From the NCBI RefSeq assembly GCF_000189635.1, contig NW_002476149.1, forward strand, positions 248,001 through 312,000: a stretch of 64,000 nucleotides of DNA. The letters run 5' to 3'. This document shows, piece after piece, positions 51,646-62,436 of the stretch. The notes beneath the pieces were generated by a model, which saw only the letters and a program-made list of their open reading frames with translations, searched no databases and was not told where the DNA came from. The DNA comes from Tetrahymena thermophila SB210. Its lineage: Eukaryota; Ciliophora; Oligohymenophorea; Hymenostomatida; Tetrahymenidae. Made by a program: the position numbers and the translations under genes. The first letter of the stretch is position 1, and each line of letters starts with the position of its first letter.

Positions 51646-52215
51646 TCATTTTTTACCCTTCTTTCCCTTCTTAGCGTCCTTCTTACCTGCACCACCGGCA
51701 CCAGCATCGGTAGCAGCAGCACCAGATTTCTTAGCATCTTGCTTTTTCTTTAATTCTTCTAAGTTCTTCTTAGCAGTTTCAGCATCGATCTTCAAGGTAA
51801 GATGGCATTTACCGCAGTAATGTCTATCGTAATGCTTGGCCATGAAGATACCAGGACCGCACTTGGGACAACCCTTTTGTTACAAAGAGACCTTACCGTT
51901 GTTTTCAAGCTTGTAGAAAGCAAGAGCACCTAACTTGGTATGGACGTGTCTATGTTTGGTTTTCTTCTTGGTGGTGTAAGATTTTTTTTTCTTCTTCTTC
52001 TTACCACCCAATAACTTAAGGGAAAGATAATAGGTGACATCGTCAGTAACCAATTCGGTGTTGGGAGCGATGAAACCGTTGTTAACCAAAGTCATCATGT
52101 CGATTTCAAATCCCATATCCTAGGAAATTTAGCTTTTTAAGTCCAAGACGCTAGTACCTTGCTCTAAGGTATAGATCTTGGTCTCACCTTCTAAGGTTTT
52201 AACCTAAACCTACAT
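51646..52215 (-). CDS. RPS27A: Ubiquitin-like/ribosomal protein eS31 (RPS27A) fusion, 189 aa
   Basis: Precursor of small-subunit ribosomal protein eS31. Intronless, 190 codons. Residues 1-71 are a divergent ubiquitin: it begins [20 protein letters not shown] and ends LKLLGG at 66-71, against 76 residues and LRLRGG in ubiquitin. A Lys-rich junction ([11 protein letters not shown]) leads into eS31, with zinc ligands Cys116, Cys119, Cys134 and Cys137 in CPKCGPGIF and HYCGKC. A Lys/Ala/Gly-rich C-terminal extension covers about 139-189. Codon use is much more GC-rich than in any neighbour, as expected for a strongly expressed gene. TAG/TAA still serve as Gln in the first codons (Met-TAG-Val-TAG). 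The diverged ubiquitin probably acts as a chaperone for eS31 and is unlikely to serve as free ubiquitin. Start ATG 52215, stop TGA 51646. Confidence 0.95.
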
Positions 52216-52560
52216 ACTTTTTTTTTTCTTTTATTTTATATTTTCTTAATATTATTTAATTAAATTTCGCCTTCTCTCAAGCTCTTTTTTCACATCTATT
52301 CTCCTTTCCTTTTATTTTTAACTTTTCCTTTATTTAAGCCCTTTTTTTCATTTCTTCTTTTGCAATTTTTGTTTGATTTTTAATTTGCCCACTATATTTT
52401 GTATTGCTTTGCCATTTATTTTTAATTATTTTTTTTTTTATACATGCTTTTTCATTCATTTTTGCTTTAAAATATCTTTATCTCTTGCTTTCTCTAGACC
52501 TTAAATCATTTTACCTTTAACATCAAAATGTTGTTTGAACAAAAAGCATCTGTGTGCCAT
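52216..52560 (-). promoter_or_regulatory. Polypyrimidine-rich region upstream of RPS27A
   Basis: On the plus strand this stretch is T/C-rich, with repeated CTTTTT and TTCTTT blocks. It is therefore purine-rich on the coding strand. It differs from other spacers, which are A/T-balanced. It probably holds the promoter and leader of a highly expressed ribosomal gene. Confidence 0.5.
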
Positions 52561-53588
52561 TTTTAAAATACTTCTCTGTAAATTATAATAATTCTTTTTT
52601 TTAAATTATATTATTATTTTATCAGAAATTATAATTTATTCTCATAATAAAATTTAAAACTTAAAAATATTTCTTATTTATTATTCCCAAAAGCATCTAG
52701 TTATTAATAAGAATTTAGTAGAATCATTTATTTATTATCCATCTTATTAAAGAATAGTTATTTATAAATTATAAAGTAGTGTTTGCAAAGGATCTAGAGG
52801 TGTTCTACTCTTGATAATTAGCTATTTCCATAAATAATCAAGACGAAGTTTAAAAAATAATGGAGAATACGAGTTTTACCTAACTACACTAGTGAATTAA
52901 TTTAAAAGCTATAGACAGACTGGTAGTTAACAAAAATGTAAATAAAATAAAAATTTTGTTTAATTTAAAATTTATTTTCATTTAAATGTTTTTTTTGATT
53001 AGATAATTTAATCGTATTGTAAATATTTTATTATATTTAATAACACTTGAAATTAAAAAAATAATTTCATTAGAGTTATTCAAAAGGATATTAACTTTTT
53101 ACATTTGTTTTTAAAATATTTTATTGAAATTTTGATTAAATTATTTTAGGCAATACAAATTAAAGTGTTTTATCTAATTAATAACAAATACCGCGAATAT
53201 TAACTCTTAGTTAAACAATTATAGTTAAATAAAAATGTCAAAGGACTAAAGTATTTAAGCTAAACAAACATGAGAAGAAAAAGCAGTAATTTAATTTTAC
53301 TTAAACATTCCAAATGTACAGTTTATTAACAAAATAAAAATTGATTTGTTTTTCTAAAATTTAAAAATATTTATTTATATAATAAATTGAAAATATAAAT
53401 TTATTATTATATAAATTCATATAAATAATTGAATATCTAAAAAAAAAAAATGCCAAATCATGAAGAAAAAAGAAAAATATATATTAACTAATTAATTATT
53501 ATTTTTAATTGATTAAATAAATAAATACATATATGCTTTTAAATTACTTTTATATTATAATTATATATATTTATTTGTAATCAAATTA
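52561..53588. other. Intergenic spacer
   Basis: AT-rich sequence between divergent genes. No gene was seen; a tiny ATG-headed frame at 53450 soon meets a TGA. Confidence 0.55.
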
Positions 53589-55217
53589 ATGGCATTGAAA
53601 TAAGCTAGCTAAATGATTTACAAAAAAAAATATGGTTGTTAATTTTTATTAAGAAAATTTGATTATTATTTGAAAATTAACTAACTAAGTTGTTTGTTTA
53701 TTCTTTGGTTAAGATTATTTTAATTCAAAAAGATTTAATAAAATTTGATATTTTAATATTTCAAATCAAAGCTATTTCACATTAAAATTAAGCTATTTAT
53801 TTTAGGTGCTTACACTACCTTAGCCATTTATATAACTTTTATAAAGAAATAAGAATTTAAATAATTTGGAAAATTTATGGAACACTATAAATACATTTTA
53901 AAAGTAGCAGAAGAACTTCTCTATAATGCATGCCCATAAGATCTAATCTAAAAATATGAAATGTTGAAATAAATATCTTTGCAAAAAGCGAACATGCTCT
54001 AAAACTCTAATTCAGATGTTAACTCACTGTTCAATAATTAAAATTAATTAACAAACCAAAATTTATAAAACTCTTAGTAGCAGTAATCAGAAAAATTTTG
54101 TTAGTAACTACTAGATTCTGTAATGGAAACAATTGGTCTGTTTTTAGATGTGTTTTAAACAATTAATTATTCAGGATCGTAGTATTAAAATTTTTCTCAT
54201 AAAATATCAGAATTCAATGAAATAACTTCTAAAATTTTGGTATCTTAACAGTAAAAGTAGCATCAGTTGTAGCTAAAAGAGCCTTACATTAATAAAAATA
54301 TTTACTCTTTCGATAAAATTACTTAAAATATGGTTAGAGCTTTATACGACCTCGATAACTATATAGTTTAGAATGAGAAACATATAAATTAGTAAAACGA
54401 GATTATAAATAATTAATAATAGCAATTAAAAAAAATAAATATAGATTTTGAGATACAAAGCCAGAGATCTCTTTAAAAACAGCAAATAGAAAATTTTGAA
54501 CTTTTGGAAAAGGTGAAAACTCTTTCATCTGAAAATGAATCTCTTGCATTATAGCTAAATGAGAAAAAAAAGAATATTGACAGACTAGAAATACAAATTG
54601 AATCCCAGTGTATTAAAATTTCAGATTACTAGTAATTGATAGAAGATTAAAGGCAGAAAATATAAAGCTTAGAAAGGGATTTGCATGAAAAATCAGTTTA
54701 AATTAAAACTTCTTAAAATAATTTATCTTCTGAAATTTTCCATAAAAGAATTGATGATCTTAATATTTAAATAAACAATTTGAATAAACAGTCTCTTGAA
54801 CTCAATCATTTTAGCAAGACTTTTAAGGATGAATTTAATATTTATGTAACCAAATATAAGGAGGCTTATGATGAGTTCTAAAAAAAAAGCAATTAGACTA
54901 TTATTCAAGATGAAAGACTCAATTTATTATTATTTATAGCATATCTCTTTTAAAAATTTGAGGGAGATAATATGTGGCTAGTAGAAAGACTTACTGAATT
55001 TGGCAAGGAAAATGATAATCTAAAGAAATAAAACAATGAGATATTTAATGAAATAAGCAATCTTCAGCACTCTATAAAAAACTCTAATAGCCTAGAAAAT
55101 TTACACCTTCAGCTATAAAGAGAAATAGATCTATCTTCTAAACAATTATATTAATTTAATGATTCAAAGCAAAAGCTTAAGGTAATTTTTATAAATTTTA
55201 TTAAGATTAAAAAATGA
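53589..55217 (+). CDS. Coiled-coil protein, 485 aa
   Basis: Exons 53589-53634 and 53806-55217, phase-checked at 486 codons. The N-terminus MALKQASQMIYKKKYG joins AYTTLAIYITFIKKQEF across the intron; the conserved-looking start supports the first exon. The segment KQFGKFMEHYKYILKVAEEL follows. The rest is a long coiled coil rich in Gln, Asn, Lys and Glu, with KVKTLSSENESLALQLNEK and similar heptads. No enzyme motif. Stop TGA 55215-55217; the final 24 bases before it could be read as a tiny intron without changing the frame. A structural or cytoskeletal role is possible but unproven. Confidence 0.75.
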
Positions 55218-56262
55218 AAAAATAAAAATTAAATAAACCGCTTTAGAGAGATCAGCCATATTTATTTATTATTAATTTTTAACTAAATTCAAATAGTATT
55301 TTTAAGAAACAAAAAAGCTGCATCAAATATGATTTATTAAACTTAATAAATAAATTTAGCTTTTCTAAATTTAAAAAAATTAACTTAACTAAATGATTAA
55401 GAATAGCATCAGATATAAAAAAAATGAAATAAATCCAAATAACTTAAAATTAAAATGAATGAAAATTAAAAAAAAGCTAAAACATAAATTGAAATAACTT
55501 CAATATTACAAATAAATAACTAAGTTAAACTATCTTTTTATTTATAAAAAATTATGTAGATGATTCATCATTAATTTTAAAAAATTTTTATAATGAATGG
55601 TTATTTTTTTAGTTCATTTTTGATTGATTTGTTGAATTGAAATTTAACTTTATTAAAAATATATTTTATTAAAAAAGGAATTTCTTTTAAATAGCGAGAA
55701 AAAATAATCTTAGTCCACTTACTAATCTTAAAAATGAAATTATAATAGTTTATATATTTTATAAAGTTTTAGAATCAGACAAGTATTTATTTATAGTTTG
55801 AGAAAGCAACAAGATAATTTAATCAATTTTATGTCTAAGATTTATAATACTAAAATAGCTTATTTCAAAATTATTCATCTTTAGAATTTTTGCTATATTA
55901 TAAAATTAAAGGCAGGAGAAGAAATATTATACTCACATTCATTAAAAGATATGATATAAATTTATATAGTCTTTAATTATATTTATATTTTATAATAAAC
56001 TTATTAATTGTTAATATATTTGAAATTGTATAATGTATACATTTATTTATTTATTTAGTTATTTATATATCAATTAAATAAATTTATTCTTGTATTTCAT
56101 CTATAATTAATTTATTAGTTAATCAATCTATTGATTCATTTTTAGTTTAAAATAAGAAAGTAGTAATTTATTATTTTATTCATTCATTTATTTGATTGTT
56201 TGTTTGTATCTTATTTACTTATTTTTAGTTTTTATGCATTATTAAAATATTGATGATTTTTT
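55218..56262. other. AT-rich spacer with (TTTA)n simple repeats
   Basis: 1 kb between convergent genes. From about 56040 to 56220 it holds TTTA/ATTC tetranucleotide runs. No gene seen. Confidence 0.6.
56041..56222. repeat. Degenerate (ATTT/ATTC)n tetranucleotide repeat
   Basis: Visible tetranucleotide-rich block: TTTATTTATTTATTTAG, then ATTCATTCATTTATTTG and similar units. Low-complexity sequence in the 3' spacer of the carrier gene. Confidence 0.6.
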
Positions 56263-57162
56263 TCAGTGCAATTTTAAGGAGTCAACTCTTCTTTTATTTA
56301 ACTATTCATAAAGAGTCCAGGTTAGGGCTCCACTTGTACATTTTTTCAATAGACGTGGGAGATATCCTTTATAAAAACCAAAAAATCCTTGCTCTGTGTA
56401 TACTTATTTCATTAAAGTTCCCATAGAACGAGTCTCTAGTTTCTTTCCTTGATATCTAACACGAATGTTGTCGAAAGGATAAACCATAAGCAGGGAAAGG
56501 CCACTTGAAACAGCACCAACAAAAAAAACATATGAAGTATTATCTTAGGCACGTTACTAAAAGACATAGTCATAAGATTAAATCATGGAGCTATATATAG
56601 CAAATTAAAGACCACTCCATGGTATGTCTCTCATTAATGTAGGAAGAATACCTCTGTAAAATCCAATAAAGCCCTCTTCTTTAGTAATTTTAGCAACAGT
56701 AGATAATATTGATTTATATTCATTTTATCCAACAACTTCAAATCTTGTTTTCATAACATTAATTGGAGACAAAATCATAGAAGTTACTAACTTAGCAGAA
56801 GAAGCACTTAAGAAATTTAAAAACTACTGCAAATAAGGGTTTTTTGCATTTTAAGCATTGAAGATATAACGAATATTTTCTAAGCCTGTAAAAAATATAC
56901 CACATCCTATTGTGCTCTTCAAAATTGCTAATACACCTCCTCTATAAAAACCCTTATAGCCTTCTGATTTCCAAATTTAGATAATTTGCTTACCTAAATC
57001 TTAGAAATTGGTACCATGGTTATTTGTTTTGTTTATAATAGAACTAGTTCTAAGAACCTCAAAAGGCTGAGTTGCAAAACTAAGACAAGTGCCTACCAAA
57101 AAGTTATTCCAGTTTATTTTCTTAACTTTCTTTTATGGCTTTTACAATTAAACTGCTTCCAT
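56263..57162 (-). CDS. Mitochondrial carrier, SLC25A38-like (glycine/heme synthesis), 299 aa
   Basis: Intronless, phase-checked: ATG 57162 (MEAVQLQKPQKK) to TGA 56263-56265, 300 codons. Three carrier repeats are visible. Repeat 1 has QPFEVLRT and GFYRGGVLAILKSTIGCGIF. Repeat 2 has SPINVMKTRFEVVG, EGFIGFYRGILPTLMRDIPW and SGLQFAIYSSM. Repeat 3 has YPFDNIRVRYQG, GFFGFYKGYLPRLL and GALTWTLYEQL. The P-x-[DE]-x-x-[RK] motifs are partly degenerate: repeat 2 has PINVMK, as in human SLC25A38 (PITVIK). The second and third repeats line up well with SLC25A38 (RDAPFSGIY; AMAWTVYEEM). That family supplies mitochondrial glycine or an isopentenyl-type cargo for heme or coenzyme Q synthesis. The family assignment is likely but other SLC25 members cannot be excluded. 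Confidence 0.8.
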
Positions 57163-58194
57163 TTTTTAAATTTACTAATTTGGGCTTTAATACTTTTTTT
57201 AAAAACTTCTAGTTTTTGTAGCTAAAATAATTAATAATCTATTGTGTTCTACTTTTTAGGTTTGTAAAATATCTAAAGATTGATCTTATTAAATTTATTT
57301 AATTATTTAACAAATCTATAAATATTCAGAAAATTTAATTTTAAATTAATTATACAAGAATCTAGGAGGTGCCCACAAAAATCTGCTTATCTCCACTAGA
57401 ATTTTCTATTCTTTTCTATCCAAATATATTCATAAATGTATGTATGTATATATTATCTACAAAATCTTTTTTTATTTTTTAAATTTGGCTATCTCCAATT
57501 ATTAATCAAAATTATTTTTTTTATCACATAAAAAATGTAAGCTTTATTTTGAATAAAAAGTTTTATTTTTAAGTTATTCATTCCTTGTTACGAGAAAATT
57601 CTTCGTATAATATTTAAACTATTTGTTTTCAAATAAGTTTTTAAGCTTAGCTCCTTTAATGGAAAGTTCTTGAATATATATGCATTATTTTTTTACTGTT
57701 TGTAATGTAAATTTGCATTATTTTTTTGTATTGAGAATATTTATATATATTTTTTTAAAATTAAAACATAAATCAGATTTCATATTGTTAAAGTCAATTT
57801 CAAAGTGAAAAATAATCACATTTTATATGAAGAGTAATGGTTTAACTTCATCAGACTCTTAAACCACAATTACAAGCTTAAAGCAATTTATTTGTGAAAA
57901 TTAAATATCTATAAATATGGTAATATTTTAATAAAAAAGTTCATTTTTGTAATAGTGCGAATTTTAGAATTAAACAAGATTGATTGATTAGTAAGTATCA
58001 TAACTATTTCAAAACCTAAAATAGCTATAATTATTAGAAACGATTATGTTGAGTAAACACATTTTAATTAATTATAAGATTATCTATTAAATCAAAAAAA
58101 TAAAATTTTATCTGATCAATCTTCAAAATTTGGATACATTCTTTTAATTACTTTAACATAAATTAAAAATTTTATAAACACAATAAATAGGGTT
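57163..58194. promoter_or_regulatory. Divergent spacer between carrier and HIT-protein genes
   Basis: 1 kb AT-rich spacer between a minus and a plus gene, so both promoters should lie here. No motif was recognised. The overlapping short ORF at 57016-57225 is a shadow of the carrier gene. Confidence 0.5.
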
Positions 58195-58854
58195 ATGATT
58201 AATAAATTTATCAGCTTTAGCAATCAAACTAGCTTCAAAAGTTTATCTAGATTGGTTTAAATACCTTTTTCTTCTTCTCATAGCCATCATAATTCGCATC
58301 ATCATAACCATCATCAATTCACAATTTTTGATAAAATTATTAAAAAAGAAATTCCTGCTTAAATCGTTTATGAAGATGACAAAGTAAATTATTATTTAAT
58401 GATAAAAAGTTTTATTAATAGTCTATTTTTTAAAAAATAGTGTCTTGCATTTAAAGATGTTTCACCATAAGCTCCTGTTCATATCCTTTTGATTCCTAAG
58501 GTAAAAGACGGGCTTACATAACTTTAGAAGGTAATTTAATAAAAAAGTTTAAAATCTAATTTAGCTCTAAAAAAAGGCTGAAGAGCGTCACAAGGATATT
58601 TTAGGACATCTGATGCTAAAAGTAGCTGAAATAGCTTAATAAAATAATCTTTAGGAAGGTTATAGAGTAGTGATTAATGATGGAAAACTAGGATGTAAAA
58701 TTTATTGTCTAATTTTTTTATTTAATTTAGTATTATCAATTAATTAGGTTAGTCTGTATACCATTTACACTTACATATTCTAGGTGGTACTTAAATGGGA
58801 TGGCCACCTGGTGTTTTAGGAAAATCAGAAACCATAAAACCAGGCAGTTAATGA
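58195..58854 (+). CDS. HINT-type HIT-domain nucleotide hydrolase, probably mitochondrial, 171 aa
   Basis: Purine nucleoside phosphoramidase of the histidine triad superfamily. Four exons, 58195-58383, 58441-58530, 58565-58694 and 58748-58854, phase-checked (172 codons). After a Ser/Phe/Arg-rich N-terminus (MINKFISFSNQTSFKSLSR), which suits a mitochondrial presequence, there is a His-rich linker HSHHNSHHHNHH. The HINT core follows: IFDKIIKKEIPAQIVYEDD, LAFKDVSPQAPVHILLIPK, GYRVVINDGKLGCQSVYH, and the triad HLHLHILGG followed by QMGWPPG, the HINT1 C-terminal signature (human reads QMHWPPG). The family needs the H-x-H-x-H triad, and it is intact. The second intron is only 34 bases long. A short tail (VLGKSETIKPGSQ) extends past the usual end. 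Stop TGA 58852-58854. Confidence 0.93.
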
Positions 58855-60068
58855 AAAATATTTTTTTTAATTTTAAAATCATAATTAGTAAAAAAATTCA
58901 AATAAATATCTAACTAACTAATTATTGTAAACTTGTAATTCTAAAATTTTGTAAAAAAACTAATAAAGTTATTTATAGCAGAAATAAATTCTTGTTTTTT
59001 AATAGTTTTCATTTGCAAAAAATAAAAAAATATTTTATTATCAGCTTTAAAAATCATAAAAAATAATGCAATCAACTAGATTTTATCAAATGAATATTTA
59101 TTTAATTATCAGATAAATAATATATTTTATTTAAGTGCATTGTAATCTTTTAAGTTTATCTTGTTTCAGAAATTAGGTAACTTGTTTCGCATTAATAAGT
59201 ATTCATAAAAAATCATATAAGTATTTATAAAATTTCTTCAATTATATAAATAGATTATTAATTTCAAAATAAAGAATTAATTGAAATTTTCTAAATTTAT
59301 GAAATATTTTTAATTTAACTTGAATTTTATTTTACTTCTCTTCAATTTATTAGATTGCAAATATATTCAAATTTTTAAAATAAATAATTAAAATCTTTTT
59401 TTTGATAAATATATTTTTATTTTGATTATATATATTTATTGACTGAATCTAATCACTTATAACATTAAAACTAATAATTAGATGAAGTTTTTTAATATAT
59501 TTTTAAACATTTAATAAAATAAAGTATTTATAAAATGTATTCAATTATTTAAATAGATTTTTAATTTCAAAGTAAGGAATTAATTGAAATTTTCTAAATT
59601 AATGAAATATTTTTTAATTTAACTTAATTTTTATTTTACTTCTATACTTGGTTGTAAATTGATTCAAAATTTAAAAAATAAATAATTAAATGAAATCTTT
59701 TTTTTGATAAATATATTTTTATTTTGATAAAATTTATTTATTGACTGAATATAATCACTTATAACATTAAAACTAATAATTAGATGAAGTTTTTTAATAT
59801 ATTTTTATAAAACATTTAATAAAATAAACCAAATATATTTTCTAATAAATTTAATTTTTATTTTAATTTAAAAATATTCTTTTACAAATCATTTCATAAA
59901 TTAAAAAAATCAATAATCAAAATTTTCAAAAGGTTTTAGAATAGCTTTTAATAAATGAGTGACATACTTTTTAAACATAATCTACTTTTTATTTTAATGA
60001 AATTATATAATTAAAGCCTATTATGATAAAAAGCATCTACATTTTTTCAAGTAATGAGATTAATTTAA
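58855..60068. other. Convergent spacer containing a tandem duplication
   Basis: 1.2 kb AT-rich 3' spacer between the HIT gene (plus) and the EF-hand gene (minus). The central part is a two-copy tandem repeat, described separately. No gene seen. Confidence 0.65.
59221..59827. repeat. Two-copy tandem direct repeat, about 303 bp per unit
   Basis: Unit 1 starts at 59221 and unit 2 at 59524, both with GTATTTATAAAAT. The two units stay collinear throughout, for example TTAATTGAAATTTTCTAAAT, TTTTTTTTGATAAATATATT and ACTTATAACATTAAAACTAA appear in both, with small indels and scattered substitutions. Similarity is high over the whole unit, so this is a segmental duplication and not a simple repeat. 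No coding potential seen. Confidence 0.9.
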
Positions 60069-61698
60069 TCATTTTGATTTAGCCTAACTAACAGAATTTT
60101 AATATCTATCTTATTGATTTGGAGTGAGAAAGTTTGAATTCATGTTGAAATTTAAAATTTATTTTTTAAAATTAGGCTCTACATTTTAAGGATTTTTTAA
60201 AGACCTTGGTATATTATTTCTTTTTTTAATTTACTATTATATACCTTATTATAATTATTTTGAATAGCTTTATAAATTAGAATTATCTATTCTAGGACTA
60301 ATCATATCTTAATTTTTTGGAGAATTAGGCTGAAGAGATTATATTGGAAATCTTTGTTTTTTACCATCTACAGATTTAGGATTAATCATATTTTATTCAT
60401 CAATTTTATCAAATGTGTATGGGTTGTTTGTAAATGGTTATTTTATATAAAGCTATGAGTTTACTCTTTTTAGCTGAGGCATATCGAGTGTTGGAAATTC
60501 AAGCTTCTTCATTTCATCACCATAGTACATAGATTCTTCTCTTACCTGCCTATTCATAGATTTTAATGGGAGGAAAACAGAATCAACCATACCATCTGAC
60601 ATTCTTCTTTGATTGATCACGCTTTTGTAATCAATAAGAATAAGGTCTTAGTTTTGAGTTGTTTAAATTCTTTATACAGAATTACTCTTTGGATATTTAT
60701 AGGTCCTTTCTAATAAACTGATTCTGGTATTTTATAAAAAATTAGGCTTGAAAATATTTTAATCTATTTTTTTATTCTAAAACTGTTATTAAAAGTTTTA
60801 TTCTTTTTTAGCAAGCTCTATTTTTTTCTTTTTATTCACTTGTTCATCTATGATTTCTTACTGCTTTTATTTTTCCCTTTCTTGTTCCTATTGAATGTTA
60901 AAAAATTTTATATTCAAATGTTTTATTTTTTAATTTTTATAATTTCTTAGTTTACTTATTACAAGATAGCCTGAAATACCTTCTTCCAAAATGTATTCCC
61001 TTTGATCTATTCTTTGAAAATTTATTATAAACGAAAAGCTGGATAGCATAGGAAAGGAATTTATTGCTCTATTCTTTTAAATTATTCGAATTTTATTCTA
61101 TCAGCCCTATCAACATCAAGAAGTTCAATTGCTCTAACTTAGTTAAAAGGAAATACTTTTTCTCCATACCTTTCTTTGACTAGAAATTTTATAATGTCTT
61201 TTTTAGAAATTACTTCATCATGATCATCATCAATCATACAAAAGACAAATTTGATAATTTGTTCATGAGTAAAAAGGCAAAATGCGCATATTGCAGGCAC
61301 CCATTCTATAAAACAAACTCTATCTGGTATTTCTTTTTCGATAAGCTAGAAAAGTTTGGTGATATAAGGTGACAAAACACTAGTTTTCTCTTCTTATACA
61401 AACTCAAACATATTATCTTCAGAAATGTAACCATTACCTAACTTATCCCTATAAAATTTTAATGTAAATAAGTATTTTCAAACTGCTTAATTTAAGAAAT
61501 ACTAATCAAAATGATTATCACAATTTATATCAAATTGCTCAAATAATATCACATTTTTCTGAAAACTGAATGAAAAAATATCATGTCCTAAGGCGACAGC
61601 AAGAATTTCTTAGCTATTTCTTCAACCTGCTTATTCTTAAAAGGCATTTCAGTTGTTTTTTCTTTTTTAATTTGCAAAAAAGAGAGATAATTTCCCAT
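60069..61698 (-). CDS. EF-hand protein with N-myristoylation-type start and long charged tail
   Basis: Starts at ATG 61698 with MGNYLSFLQIKK, fitting the myristoylation consensus (Gly2, Ser6), as in recoverin- or calcineurin-B-type sensors. EF-hand segments include LFEQFDINCDNHFDQYF, DKLGNGYISEDNMFEF and IDDDHDEVISKKDIIKFL, and a fourth LLDVDRADRIKFEQF. A C-terminal half of about 240 residues is Lys/Gln/Ser-rich, with a coiled-coil stretch (EREKQKQQEIIDEQVNKKKK) and SP/TP motifs. Stop TGA 60069-60071 after VSQAKSK. An intron of 68 bases near 61561-61628 is needed to join the MGNYLS exon to the EF-hand frame; this was inferred from frame, not phase-checked across the whole gene. Other introns lie near 60900 and 61450. 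Probably a membrane-tethered calcium sensor. Confidence 0.75.
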
Positions 61699-62436
61699 CA
61701 ATAAATCCTTTTTTGTATTTAATTAGTATTTTTAATATTCAAAAAATCCTAGTTTTGAATTATCTCTAATTAATTAATTAGTTGTCGTCTGTTTGTCTGT
61801 TTATAATAATATATGTTATACAAATATTCTGAAATCTTATTTCTTCCTTCTCTCACTAAATTCTACTTGAAAATTCTTACTTATTTATTTTGAAAAACCT
61901 AATTTTAGTTATTTTTTAAATATTCACTCCATTTAATCACAAATATTATGAATAACTAATTAATTTATTTAACAAATTAAAATATTTTATTTTTTTTTAT
62001 CATGATATCAATTCTATTAAAAATAAGCTGAAAATATTATTCATTATTGAGTCCAAAGATCTTTTCTTATAGAAAAAAATTACTAATTTAGTATTTGTTT
62101 CAATATTAACTTTGTTTGAGTAATGAGTATTTATTTGAATTAGTTGAGAAAATTAAGAAGTTGATTGAATCTTATTATTATAAAATAAAAAAATATACTT
62201 GTTATTTTGAAATGATAAGCTAGCTACGATTAGAATTTGAGACTATAAGAATTTATACTATTCTCTTTTCTTGAATTAGAAAAGAAAGAATATAGAGGAA
62301 TCTCTTCAAAATTTTATCTTTCAATGCTTTCTTTTTAAGATTTGAATTTAGAAAAATAATTATTAAATTTTAGATAAATTATAATAATAATAAAAAAGTC
62401 AAGTCAAGCAAAGTTCAACATAGGGATCAGTCGGTT
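61699..62436. promoter_or_regulatory. Divergent spacer between EF-hand and UBC-like genes
   Basis: AT-rich 0.7 kb between a minus and a plus gene. A TTAATTAATTAG stretch and GTCTGTTTGTCTG repeat occur near 61770-61800. No gene seen. Confidence 0.5.

Noticed and set aside
56041-56222. Functional array from tetranucleotide repeats
   Set aside because: Units are too short and drifted; this is ordinary low-complexity spacer sequence.
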